DNA from: Candidatus Hodarchaeota archaeon
GTDB taxonomy: Archaea; Asgardarchaeota; Heimdallarchaeia; Hodarchaeales; Hodarchaeaceae
Reading direction: 5' to 3'
Assembly: GCA_016840035.1 (NCBI GenBank)
Contig: JAEOTC010000030.1
Coordinates: 51,527-115,526 of the forward strand
DNA length: 64,000 bases
Position 1 is the first letter of the stretch. The number at the start of each line of letters is the position of its first letter. The position numbers and the translations under genes were made by a program. Below are positions 8,471 to 17,379 of this stretch, in pieces. A model generated the notes under the pieces. The model was given only the letters and a program-made list of their open reading frames with translations, ran no database searches and was not told the DNA's origin.

Positions 8471-10903
8471 TTATTCATCTTCAGTGTTGAAGGATATTGC
8501 TGACTTTCTGGAACTTTTTCTATAAGCCCATACGAAAGCGACAAAAAGTAATGCACCAACTATTGCTAAAATGAAAGTTAGCGTAGAATCCTGTGTTGAT
8601 TGAACTAGCAGCGGAGCTAGTATAAGACTAATCAAATTAATCACTTTTATCATGGGATTCAATGCTGGGCCAGCTGTGTCTTTTAATGGATCTCCGACTG
8701 TATCTCCAACAACACCAGCTTTGTGACGCTCCGATCCTTTTCCTGTATTCTTTTCTAGATCTCTTGGCTCATCTTCAATAGCCTTTTTGGCATTATCCCA
8801 TGCTCCACCGGCATTAGACATGTATACAGCGAGTAATTGTCCACTAACAATAATTCCTGCTTGAAAACCACCCAGTACTTCAACACCAGATCCAATTAAT
8901 TGTGCATTGTCTACCTGCCCAAGAGCAATGGTAAAGAATATCGCCATAAAAATTGGTACACTAACAGCGATAATTGTCAGGCTAATTAGTTCTCTTTGAG
9001 CAGCAGCTGTTACAATTTTGACAACATTCCCATAGTCTGGCTTCTTGGTACCCTCCATGATTCCTGGAATTCGGAATTGCCTTCTAACTTCATTAATTGT
9101 TTGACCAGCGGCTCGATTTACTGCTCTGATATTAAAAGCGGAAAAAAGCCACGGCAGTGCTGCTCCAATAAGTAATCCAATAAAGACTGCAGGAACATTG
9201 ATTCGTAAACCATAAGCAAGTGGACTTGTGATTTCCAGGTTTTCAGCAACAATTCCCACGTCTATTACAAACGAGGCGAATAAGCTAACTGATGCTATCA
9301 CAGCAGATGCAATTGCAACTCCCTTGGTAATTGCTTTTGTAGTATTACCTACAGCATCTAATTCTTCTAAGACGTGTCTAGATTCTTTGTCCATACCTGT
9401 CATTTCTGCAATACCTTGTGCGTTATCACTGATTGGACCGAACGAATCCATTGCAACATTATTACCTGTGTGAGAAAGCATTCCTATTCCTATCAATGCA
9501 ATTCCATATAGTATTGCTGTTCCTAGATCCTCCTGTGAAACTATCAGATTATGCTCCAATCCATTGACAAATGGTAATCCAGTATTATCGGGGAAAATTG
9601 CATATGTTACAATTGCGAAAATAAATGAAATACAAATTGCTACAACAGCCCATACACTACTTTCATATCCCAAGGCAATACCACTCAATATTGTAGTTGC
9701 TGGACCTCCTTCGGTGGATTCAAATACTTCAACGACTGGGCCACCAGCTTTTGCAGTAAACCGAGCCGTAATGGGATTAAATGATACTGCTAACAATACT
9801 CCGACTGCGATTAGGAAACCAAGTCTCCAATCACCAGCGTAAAATGTGGCAAGAATTAATGATGTAATTATTGTGATAGCACTAGAAATTTCATAGGATT
9901 GAAACATAGCTTTTTCTGCATCAGGAGTTTTCCATAATGCAACCGCATAAGTACCTACAATCGAACTGATTACACCCACAGCTCTGACAATTAGGGGAAA
10001 CATAATCCAAACGATTCTTCCATCGATTCCAAAAAGAACCAGTCCTAATATTAAAGAGGAGACAATAGTAACTTCATATGACTCGAAGATATCTGCGGCC
10101 ATACCTGCACAATCCCCAACATTATCCCCAACAAGATCCGCAATAACACCAGCATTCCTTGGATCGTCCTCTGGAACGTCTTTTTCTACTTTACCAACAA
10201 GGTCTGCACCGACATCGGCTGCCTTGGTGTAAATACCTCCTCCAACTCTCATAAATAGAGCTAGAATCGTACCACCAAAACCAAAACCAAGCAAAGCATC
10301 AGGAGCGGCTTTTCCAAAGATAATGAAAATAAGAGTACCACCTAGTAATCCAAATCCATCAGTTAGCATTCCTGTGACAGTACCAGCATGATATGCCACA
10401 GATAGTGCTTTGTTGTATCTCTGTCCAACATCTAATGGGTTACCAGATTCATCAGTGGCTTGAGATGCAGTAGCAGCTACTCTCAAGTTACCTTGAACTG
10501 CAATCCGCATACCAAATTGGCCAACCATCATTGAAAATGAGGCACCCATTATGAATGCAAGTGTACGCCCGAATGCTATGATAAGTACTGGATCCAGTCC
10601 TTCAAATTCATCTACCGCTGCGTGAGTTGGTTCAACAAGATATACACTAAAAAATAATGCTACCGTGAGAATAAGTACAATAGGTAGAATCGTTTTGAGT
10701 TGACGCATCAGATAGGCATTTGCGCCTTCATTGATAGCTTCCCATACCTCTTGCATCTCCTCCGAACCTGTATCATGGCTGAGGACATCTTTACGAAGCC
10801 ACCATGAATAGATAAAGGAAATAATTGCAACAACGATTACAACACCAAGGGTTAACTGTTCAATGGGGGCTAATTCCAAAAAAGTTTTAAGCACTGTTTT
10901 CAC
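8471..10903 (-). CDS. hppA: Membrane-bound proton-pumping pyrophosphatase (K+-independent type)
   Basis: Integral membrane enzyme coupling pyrophosphate hydrolysis to ion transport. At 810 residues with about 16 hydrophobic segments it is full length. Substrate motifs include DVGADLVGKVE, GDNVGDCAGMAADIFE and, near the end, GDTVGDPLKDTAGPA. The sequence GNTTKAITKG begins at residue 519; Lys at this site with Thr three places on marks K+-independent, H+-pumping enzymes, whereas K+-dependent ones have Ala and Gly. The start is a GTG; another GTG three codons later is possible. It would let the cell recover energy from biosynthetic pyrophosphate. Confidence 0.95.
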   Translation of the reverse strand: MKTVLKTFLELAPIEQLTLGVVIVVAIISFIYSWWLRKDVLSHDTGSEEMQEVWEAINEGANAYLMRQLKTILPIVLILTVALFFSVYLVEPTHAAVDEFEGLDPVLIIAFGRTLAFIMGASFSMMVGQFGMRIAVQGNLRVAATASQATDESGNPLDVGQRYNKALSVAYHAGTVTGMLTDGFGLLGGTLIFIIFGKAAPDALLGFGFGGTILALFMRVGGGIYTKAADVGADLVGKVEKDVPEDDPRNAGVIADLVGDNVGDCAGMAADIFESYEVTIVSSLILGLVLFGIDGRIVWIMFPLIVRAVGVISSIVGTYAVALWKTPDAEKAMFQSYEISSAITIITSLILATFYAGDWRLGFLIAVGVLLAVSFNPITARFTAKAGGPVVEVFESTEGGPATTILSGIALGYESSVWAVVAICISFIFAIVTYAIFPDNTGLPFVNGLEHNLIVSQEDLGTAILYGIALIGIGMLSHTGNNVAMDSFGPISDNAQGIAEMTGMDKESRHVLEELDAVGNTTKAITKGVAIASAVIASVSLFASFVIDVGIVAENLEITSPLAYGLRINVPAVFIGLLIGAALPWLFSAFNIRAVNRAAGQTINEVRRQFRIPGIMEGTKKPDYGNVVKIVTAAAQRELISLTIIAVSVPIFMAIFFTIALGQVDNAQLIGSGVEVLGGFQAGIIVSGQLLAVYMSNAGGAWDNAKKAIEDEPRDLEKNTGKGSERHKAGVVGDTVGDPLKDTAGPALNPMIKVINLISLILAPLLVQSTQDSTLTFILAIVGALLFVAFVWAYRKSSRKSAISFNTEDE

Positions 10904-11311
10904 CTTATATTTTAACTAAGAAGAATTCATATAGTATAAATTCTATGGACCTATAATGAGAATTAGGTCATAACTAAGTAAGTTGCATTTTTTGCCTATG
11001 GTTAATAAAAAATATCAATGAAAATTACTAGTTAGAAATGTACTAAAATATTTGTAAAGTAATTAAAATCAATAAATCTTCATTTACAGATGAATTTTAA
11101 CCCAAAAATTATTGAATAATTCTCAGTGAATCGTAGAATCAAAAATAATCTAAATTTTTTTACAGTTCGAGATTTGAGTATTTTTAAGGTAATGAGATAC
11201 AAAAACTTAACATCTTCTCCTTTACAGTAGTTTCTTAAGCCCACTTTCAATTCCTATTATTTAATAAGATATCACATGATTAATGAATTTATATTGGAAT
11301 CGTGGAATAAA
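10904..11311. other. Divergent noncoding region between hppA and ndk
   Basis: About 400 AT-rich bases holding the promoters of two divergent genes. On the minus strand a TATA-like tttatactatatg lies about 35 bases before the hppA start, inside an inverted repeat AGAATT-11-AATTCT (10922-10944) that could be an operator. No further gene is seen. Confidence 0.4.
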
Positions 11312-11761
11312 ATGGCTGAAAGGACTTTATTAGTAATTAAACCAGATGCAGTGCAAAGAGGTCTCATAGGAAATATTATTTCCCGAATTGAAAGAAAAGG
11401 GTTAAAGATAATTGCTCTTAAAATAATGATGTTAACAGACGATGAAGTAGATAAGTTATATGACATCCATATGGATAAAGTATTCTATCCTCTTTTAAAT
11501 TCCTTCATAATATCTGGACCATTGGTAGCTATCGCCATTCAAGGGAAAAATAGTGTTAAAATTGTACGAAAGCTAGCAGGTGTCACTAATTCACCTGAAG
11601 CTGAACCCGGGACCATTCGTGGAGATTTCGGAGTGGATCTTACGAAAAATATCATACACTCTTCGGATAAACCTGAAAGAGCAGAATATGAGCTCAGCGT
11701 ACTATTTAAGGAAGAAGATTACGTGTCTTATAGCTTAATAAATGAATCATGGGTTGAATAA
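11312..11761 (+). CDS. ndk: Nucleoside diphosphate kinase
   Basis: Transfers phosphate from ATP to other nucleoside diphosphates through a phosphohistidine. From the chosen ATG the protein begins MAERTLLVIKPDAVQRGLIG, the normal start of the family; an upstream ATG at 11276 would add 12 nonhomologous residues. The active histidine is in KNIIHSSDKPERAEYE, and GTIRGDFG precedes it. Length of 149 residues is normal. An RPA-like gene follows after 23 bases. Confidence 0.93.
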   Translation: MAERTLLVIKPDAVQRGLIGNIISRIERKGLKIIALKIMMLTDDEVDKLYDIHMDKVFYPLLNSFIISGPLVAIAIQGKNSVKIVRKLAGVTNSPEAEPGTIRGDFGVDLTKNIIHSSDKPERAEYELSVLFKEEDYVSYSLINESWVE

Positions 11762-11784
11762 CTCCCACGTGCGAGACGGCATAG

Positions 11785-12441
11785 ATGAAAAGACGATCTC
11801 CTTATAAACGAATTAAGATTAGGAATATCACTGGTTCAGAGCTTTTAAAAGATAATGAAGAACGTTGGCGTCTAAGAAGTTCAAATGGATCCAGCTTATT
11901 TCGTATTTGGATTGTTGGGGTAATTACGGAAATTTACCAGGGGCAAAATAACTATATTGGATTGAAAGTAGAAGATGGGAGTGGTGCAGCAATTGTTAAA
12001 TCTTGGGATGGTAATCTAGAATCATTCTCTCAGTGGGATAAAGTAGAAATTCTTGGTCAAATTCAAATTTCTGAACAAGATGAGAAAATTGACGTATTTA
12101 TAACCCCAGATATCATAGAAAAGATTGTGGATGACAATTGGTTTATCTATCATCGATTGAAAATTGCTCAACAAAACGCTTTTCTTGACACAGAAATTAC
12201 AGTAAAATCTGCCGTCGTTGAAGGAATCGATCTTGGAATAGCGTCCTTAGAAGATTTGAAAACTAAACTTAAGAAACTTGTTAAGCAATTAGATAAAGGT
12301 AGTGGAGTTACAATGGATGACATCATCGAAAAATTACCAAAAATAGATGAATCACAGATTTATGATGCAATTACCGAATTATTGGAATCTGGAGAGTTTT
12401 TTGAACCTCAAGTCGGTATATATTCGATCGCATTTGAATAG
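11785..12441 (+). CDS. OB-fold plus winged-helix protein, RPA32-like
   Basis: Likely single-stranded DNA-binding accessory protein. Residues 35-115 look like an OB fold (FRIWIVGVITEIYQ, GLKVEDGSGAAIVKSW, WDKVEILGQI). The last 70 residues look like a winged helix (LDKGSGVTMDDIIEKLP, IYDAITELLESGEFFEP, VGIYSIAF). OB followed by winged helix is the layout of RPA32 and of archaeal RPA-associated proteins. Its partner subunits are not in the window. Confidence 0.72.
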   Translation: MKRRSPYKRIKIRNITGSELLKDNEERWRLRSSNGSSLFRIWIVGVITEIYQGQNNYIGLKVEDGSGAAIVKSWDGNLESFSQWDKVEILGQIQISEQDEKIDVFITPDIIEKIVDDNWFIYHRLKIAQQNAFLDTEITVKSAVVEGIDLGIASLEDLKTKLKKLVKQLDKGSGVTMDDIIEKLPKIDESQIYDAITELLESGEFFEPQVGIYSIAFE

Positions 12442-12450
12442 GACCCGAAT

Positions 12451-12999
12451 TTACGGCCTATTCCACTGGAACACGTAGTAACGGATTTGTTGATCAGATA
12501 AGACTGTTGCTATTACATATCTTTTTCGAACTGAAGTTGCCAATCTACCAGCTCTAACTAAATCGATAGGCTCAATGGTTGATTCCTTCGGAATTATAGA
12601 GACTAAAAATGGTGCATGATCAATTCCTGGCCCTCTTCTGTATACGGAAAAATCTGTTCCAAATTTTAGTCCAGGACGTACAATATATCGTTTTGCTCGT
12701 AAGTCTTTATAAACAGTAAATAAATCCTCAAATTTTGTGAATCGTTCTATACAAATTGTTGTGTATTCACTAAAGGAAAGCTCTCTCTCATCTTCTGTAA
12801 TTTTTATCTTGTCATCCTCAAGTAAAAACGCCGCTTCTAGCAGGGTTAGTTCTAGAGGTCTTTCAAATCTCGGAGATTTGGGTTTTCTTATTCCCACAGG
12901 CTTTCCAAAGTAACCTAGTTGATAAATTTGACTTCCTTGCTCATGGTTCCAAATAATGACGTGTTTATCCACTAATTGAGCTGGAATAGGAGTTTCCAT
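12451..12999 (-). CDS. endA: tRNA-splicing endonuclease
   Basis: Cuts introns from pre-tRNA at bulge-helix-bulge sites. The C-terminal catalytic domain has the expected triad: Tyr120 in DFSVYRRGPG, His128 in DHAPFLV and Lys159 in SVRKRYVIAT. At 182 residues it is the short form that works as a homotetramer or in alpha2-beta2 assemblies. It ends only nine bases from the converging RPA-like gene. Confidence 0.93.
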   Translation of the reverse strand: METPIPAQLVDKHVIIWNHEQGSQIYQLGYFGKPVGIRKPKSPRFERPLELTLLEAAFLLEDDKIKITEDERELSFSEYTTICIERFTKFEDLFTVYKDLRAKRYIVRPGLKFGTDFSVYRRGPGIDHAPFLVSIIPKESTIEPIDLVRAGRLATSVRKRYVIATVLSDQQIRYYVFQWNRP

Positions 13000-13035
13000 T
13001 TTTTACCTCCAGATTGTTCTGTCTTCGAAGAATAA

Positions 13036-13650
13036 TTAATTCTTCTTTCTATTAAACTTTGGTGCTATAATTCGTAAAGCGAGTATAAGGTTAAGAATGA
13101 CTAGAACAAGTAAAAAGGTTATAGCAGAGTTTAAATTTGCTAGTGAAAAGTCTTCTCTTTGATCATTTACCGTGATATGTAAAGCATTACTGTAAGCTAG
13201 GAATTCTGTATCTGAAATCTCAGATACTCGGTAATAAACCTTTGCAGCATGGAGTTGATAATCTCCTGCTTTATGTGCAGTGATAATATAGCTAAATTTG
13301 CGTGTTTGATTGGGTTCAATCCAACTGTAAGATAATTTTGTTAATCCAGCCACAGTAAAAACGTATGCAGAATTTAATGTATCAATGAAGGTGACATTAT
13401 ATGCTGTACTATTACCAACATTCACAATCGTAATCGTTACTACAAAAGAATCATTTTGGGTAATTTCTGTGTTTTCAACACTCTTAGTGACAAATAAACT
13501 CGGATATACTTCACTTGTGTTTGTGGATCTAGATGGGGAAGCCTGAAGTTGTGTTAACATAAAATTAAAGCAAAGAATCGTAAAAATAAAGCTTATAACT
13601 AGCTTTCTACCAAGTTGAGACCTTCTAGGTACAGTCCACATTAATATCAC
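13036..13650 (-). CDS. Secreted-domain membrane protein resembling TRAP-beta (SSR2)
   Basis: A 204-residue type I membrane protein: a hydrophobic signal segment at about 15-37, an Ig-like beta domain at 50-162, a single membrane helix at 174-194 and a short basic tail (NRKKN). The domain order and several stretches match the eukaryotic translocon-associated protein beta subunit: FVTKSVEN, IVNVGNSTAYNV, then SWIEPNQ and AHKAGDYQLHAAKVYY. In human TRAP-beta the equivalents are LASKSLLN, IYNVGSSAALDV, and LKAGYFNFTSATITY. Several N-x-S/T sites lie in the outer domain. Divergent from the Get3-like gene 94 bases away. A generic DUF11/CARDB adhesin-like domain is the alternative. Confidence 0.6.
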   Translation of the reverse strand: MILMWTVPRRSQLGRKLVISFIFTILCFNFMLTQLQASPSRSTNTSEVYPSLFVTKSVENTEITQNDSFVVTITIVNVGNSTAYNVTFIDTLNSAYVFTVAGLTKLSYSWIEPNQTRKFSYIITAHKAGDYQLHAAKVYYRVSEISDTEFLAYSNALHITVNDQREDFSLANLNSAITFLLVLVILNLILALRIIAPKFNRKKN

Positions 13651-13744
13651 CTAAAATAGGTATAATGAATCCCATTTTCTTTATCTAGTTAAATCTTAGT
13701 ACTTAACAAAAGATTCATGTTTTAGTTATTTACCCTCTCCTTCT

Positions 13745-14692
13745 ATGTCAAATTCATTATTCAACAAACATTTTCTATTTTTTGGTGGAAAAGGGGGAGT
13801 TGGAAAGACTACAATGGCCGCAGCGACCGCTATTCGAGCTGCTGATTTAGGTCACAATACATTATTAGTTTCAACTGACCCAGCTCATTCTGTATCAGAC
13901 AGCTTAGATCAAAAAATTGGTGGAGACGATTATATTAAAGTAAATGATGTTGAAAACTTGTGGGCGATTGAATTGAATACTGATCAGGCAATGAGCACTT
14001 ATTCAGAAATGATAAGTCAGCAGGATCCCACTGGCGCTTTCAATGAATTATTAGGGGATGGTGATCCAAGTTCTCTTTCACCACCTGGAACTGATGAAAC
14101 TGTTGCCTTTATCCAGTTACTAGAGTTTATCCAGAATCCTGAGTACGATATTGTTGTATTTGATACAGCACCCACTGGACATACTTTAAAACTTCTACAG
14201 CTACCAGAATTAACCCAAAGTTGGTTGTTTCGATTAATAAAAATGCGCCGTCGTCTTGGAGGTTTGATGGGAGGATTTAAATCACTATTTGGAGGAGGAT
14301 CAGAACTTGATGAACAAGATGCATTTGATAAACTTGAGGAATTAAGGGATCAAGTTGAGATTGCTAGAACTCACCTTAGTAATAATGAGGAGACCGAGTT
14401 TGTAGCTGTTACGATCCCAACTATTATGGCGATCTGGGAAACGGAGAGACTTATTCGTGCTCTATTTGAAGTGGCCTTCCCCATAACTCGAATCTATATC
14501 AATCAGCTTCAGCCGGAAAATCCTGACTGTTCCTATTGTAAAAATCGATATACAGAACAACTCAAGAACATCGAAAAGATCAAAGACTTATATGATGAAT
14601 TTGATCTACACGAAATTCCATCATTTGAGTATGAGATCCGTGGAGTGGCACATCTTCGTAAATTGGCAAATATTCTATATGGAAAAAAATAA
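13745..14692 (+). CDS. get3: Get3/ArsA-family ATPase
   Basis: Deviant-Walker ATPase of the family that delivers tail-anchored proteins (Get3/TRC40) or drives arsenite pumps (ArsA). GGKGGVGKTT spans residues 14-23, switch I DPAHS 45-49 and switch II DTAPTGH 140-146. A CxxC pair (C262, C265) in DCSYCKNR matches the zinc site that dimerises Get3. It is a single-repeat protein of 315 residues, not the duplicated ArsA form. No arsenic genes are nearby, which favours the targeting role, though this is inference. Confidence 0.85.
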   Translation: MSNSLFNKHFLFFGGKGGVGKTTMAAATAIRAADLGHNTLLVSTDPAHSVSDSLDQKIGGDDYIKVNDVENLWAIELNTDQAMSTYSEMISQQDPTGAFNELLGDGDPSSLSPPGTDETVAFIQLLEFIQNPEYDIVVFDTAPTGHTLKLLQLPELTQSWLFRLIKMRRRLGGLMGGFKSLFGGGSELDEQDAFDKLEELRDQVEIARTHLSNNEETEFVAVTIPTIMAIWETERLIRALFEVAFPITRIYINQLQPENPDCSYCKNRYTEQLKNIEKIKDLYDEFDLHEIPSFEYEIRGVAHLRKLANILYGKK

Positions 14693-14706
14693 ATCAGAAG
14701 AAAGGT

Positions 14707-15315
14707 CTACTTTTCTTCATCCCATCCCTTACGAATTCTAGAGAACGCTTCTTTAAGCTCCATGTTCATTTGAGCTTTCAAGCTCATTGGGGATGGACGT
14801 GCTGCCTGAGGTGGTGGTGTTTGTGGGCCACCCATTGGCGCGCCTACGCCTGGAGGAGCTAAACCGGGAGATGCAGGGGTTGGTGATTGTCCTGGTAATG
14901 GTGGAAGACTTGATGGCGATGGCGCTTGTGTTGTGGACGATGGTGGACTATTAGCTGTCATAGGAGGAGAAATTGCCGTTGGTTGTGCCTGAACTGGTGA
15001 TGGGGGAGTTGGAAATGCGGGTGGAGTGGGTAAACTGGGAGGAGGAGTGGTAGGGGGTGTAGGAGCAGTTATTGGTGCTGTAGGTTGTGAAACTGGTGGT
15101 GAAGAACTAGGTGCTGGTGCAGAAAGGGGAGGGGGAGCCGCACTTTGTTGTGAAACTTGACTAATTTTTGTACTTAGTTCTGCATATTTACGTTCCAGTT
15201 CATCGACAATCTCTGCTAATTGTGAGACAAAAACAAAGAATTTTTTCGTAACAGCGATCAATGTGTCAACATTTTGAGATTGGTTGTCTCCAAAGAATTC
15301 ATCTAAATTGGTCAA
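14707..15315 (-). CDS. Coiled-coil protein with long proline-rich region
   Basis: A 202-residue low-complexity protein. Residues 15-57 are a predicted helix/coiled coil (TKKFFVFVSQL, DELERKYAELSTKI). Residues 58-176 are dominated by Pro, Ser, Thr and Ala, with many PPP and PxxP units. Residues 178-197 form an amphipathic helix ending IRKGWDEEK. The layout (short coiled coil, then a polyproline tract) is reminiscent of eukaryotic WASH-complex subunits such as CCDC53 and of profilin ligands. Composition alone could produce that likeness. Confidence 0.6.
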   Translation of the reverse strand: MTNLDEFFGDNQSQNVDTLIAVTKKFFVFVSQLAEIVDELERKYAELSTKISQVSQQSAAPPPLSAPAPSSSPPVSQPTAPITAPTPPTTPPPSLPTPPAFPTPPSPVQAQPTAISPPMTANSPPSSTTQAPSPSSLPPLPGQSPTPASPGLAPPGVGAPMGGPQTPPPQAARPSPMSLKAQMNMELKEAFSRIRKGWDEEK

Positions 15316-15370
15316 AGTATAAACCTACATTGAAGTTCTAAAAATATCTTTCATATATCCAATCTCTAAA

Positions 15371-16240
15371 TCACTTATAAGAAGTTTCTTTTTCAATTAG
15401 GGATTTCAAGTAATCGACCACTAAACAAGCATCCTTTGTTTCTTCAACATCATGTGTCCGAATAATGTGAGCTCCATTTCTAATTGCGATAGATGTAGCT
15501 GCTAGAGACCCCCATAATCGTTGTTCAGGCTTTTTTCCAGTTACTGCACCAATGAATGATTTTCGGGATATTCCAACTAATATAGGATAACCTAGTTGCC
15601 TTAATTCCTCTAATCGATCGATAATTTGATAATCGTCCTGAGTTTTTCTCTCTGGAACCCACCCCCCTAATCCAGGATCTAAAATTATACTCTGTTGTGA
15701 TATACCTGCGTCAAGTGCTAAGCTAATACTTTTACGTAATTCAACGAGTATATCCGAGATTTTAAACACATCCCCTGGTTTTTTTTTACATGCCATTAAG
15801 GTAACTGCTGCGTCATATTCAGATACCGTTTTCGCCATCATTACATCTGACTTTAAACCTGAAATGTCATTAATCATTGTAGCACCAGAATGCAGGGCGT
15901 AATTCGCAATTTTATGGGATTGTGTATCAACAGAAATAGGAATTTTACAATCTATTTCCTTTATGGCTTCAAAAAATATTCTTATTCTCTCTTTTTCTTT
16001 GGAAATTGAGAGGTCGTCTACAGAATCATAAAGAAATGATGGAGCACTCGAGATTGCACCAACATCAATGAAATCAGCTCCTTGCGAAATAAAATCGAGA
16101 ACTCTCTCCTGAATCGATTCTGAAGTATCAGCAATGCTTCCTTTGTAGAACGAAGCTGGCGAGAGATTGATAACACCCATAATAGCGGTTTTATAATTAT
16201 CACCAAAAGAAATATTTCCAATCCGACTAATAATTTTCAT
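15371..16240 (-). CDS. folP: Dihydropteroate synthase-like protein
   Basis: TIM-barrel enzyme of the pterin pathway. Visible motifs are MGVINLSPASFYKGS, GADFIDVGAISSAP, PISVDTQSHKIA, MINDISGL, LDPGLGGW and a late RTHDVEETKDA segment, in family order. At 289 residues it is full length. Archaeal homologues can serve folate or methanopterin synthesis, and the substrate cannot be told from sequence. Its ATG overlaps the cofE stop by four bases, so the two are co-translated. Confidence 0.88.
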   Translation of the reverse strand: MKIISRIGNISFGDNYKTAIMGVINLSPASFYKGSIADTSESIQERVLDFISQGADFIDVGAISSAPSFLYDSVDDLSISKEKERIRIFFEAIKEIDCKIPISVDTQSHKIANYALHSGATMINDISGLKSDVMMAKTVSEYDAAVTLMACKKKPGDVFKISDILVELRKSISLALDAGISQQSIILDPGLGGWVPERKTQDDYQIIDRLEELRQLGYPILVGISRKSFIGAVTGKKPEQRLWGSLAATSIAIRNGAHIIRTHDVEETKDACLVVDYLKSLIEKETSYK

Positions 16241-17049
16241 ATAAACTTACCTAGATTTTTTTTATTCTTCCAAAGGGGGCCCATGTAAATACAATGAACA
16301 GGATCCATCTTCATCTGTTCATTATTCTCATAATCGTCTTCTATTATTTGTAATGGCAAATTTTTAAGGCCTCTTGCAATAACAACTGGTATTCTTTCAT
16401 TTGATTCTCCCATTAGTATTTCTGCACCACAAACAAGATTATCTGCTAAAGCTCTTGTCGTAATTTTCATTTTACGATCAAACAAATCTCGAGATCCTCT
16501 ATCATCAATAATTGGGGAGAATCCAGAGACTCCTAACGCAAATCCTGATGTCCCTCTCCGTAATGGATGTGTCTTGGAGTCAGCAATTATAACTCCGATC
16601 GAAATACCTAGCTTTTTTTCAAGACCTAGACGGATTTTATTAGCTGTATCAATGGGATCACCTGGTAAAGTAATGTAATAATCAATACCGCCTGAATTAC
16701 TCTGATCAACACCTGCATTCGCCTGAAGAATCCCGTTTTTTAGTGCAAGAACCGCTCCTGGTACTGCTCCAACTATTTCATCCGATTCACGAAAAATTAG
16801 TTCTACAAACCGCGGATCAAGTCGAGATTTATCTGCAAGTTCCTGAGCTTTTTCTCTGACATTTCTAATTTCAGAAATTTTATGTTGATGACCTTCTACA
16901 GTAGAAATAATTTTGCTAGCAATGATAATTACATCATTATCATGGATTTCATGATGGTTTTCCTCTAAGGAGTGTACTATTACTTGGATGATATCTTTAT
17001 CACTGGAGGTAACAAGCTTAGTTTTTATCCCAATAAATTCAATCCTCAA
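16237..17049 (-). CDS. cofE: Coenzyme F420-0:L-glutamate ligase
   Basis: Adds glutamates to F420-0. Motifs are IIIASKIISTVEG near the N terminus, DPRFVELIFRES, NAGVDQSNSGG in the middle and DSKTHPLRRGTSGFALGVSG, all characteristic of CofE. The 270-residue length is normal. Coupling to a dihydropteroate synthase gene suggests coordinated cofactor synthesis. It implies F420-dependent redox chemistry in this organism. Confidence 0.93.
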   Translation of the reverse strand: MRIEFIGIKTKLVTSSDKDIIQVIVHSLEENHHEIHDNDVIIIASKIISTVEGHQHKISEIRNVREKAQELADKSRLDPRFVELIFRESDEIVGAVPGAVLALKNGILQANAGVDQSNSGGIDYYITLPGDPIDTANKIRLGLEKKLGISIGVIIADSKTHPLRRGTSGFALGVSGFSPIIDDRGSRDLFDRKMKITTRALADNLVCGAEILMGESNERIPVVIARGLKNLPLQIIEDDYENNEQMKMDPVHCIYMGPLWKNKKNLGKFI

Positions 17050-17379
17050 TCATATTCACCATCTAGACTTGTGAAGTTTCCGTCGTTCCCTATTTTAGCA
17101 TTATAGACTGTCTGCTTCAAACAACAAGTCATTTATTGAGTATTTCTCATTCTAAATTAACAGATAATTAATTTACCTCTTGATAAACCAAAGAACGTAA
17201 ACATTCTGGTACATAAAACAGACAATCTTTTAAGGTCGCGATAGAGGTAGTTCTTAAAATATTGAAAAAGAACAAGACTGAACAACAAACAAAGAAAAAA
17301 TAGAAAAAGGAAATTTTATTAGTTTTTTTTAGGATATTAATTACGATAGATTAACAGTGAATAGTATGGAGATTTAAAG
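17050..17379. other. Noncoding divergent region upstream of cofE and the RecA-like gene
   Basis: About 330 bases, strongly AT-rich, with A-rich purine runs around 17260-17310 and a T8 run near 17323-17330. It presumably contains promoters in both directions. No conserved small gene or RNA is recognised. Confidence 0.3.

Noticed and set aside
9228..9842. Plus-strand frames of 81 and 92 codons inside hppA
   Set aside because: They are antisense shadows of the conserved pyrophosphatase frame.
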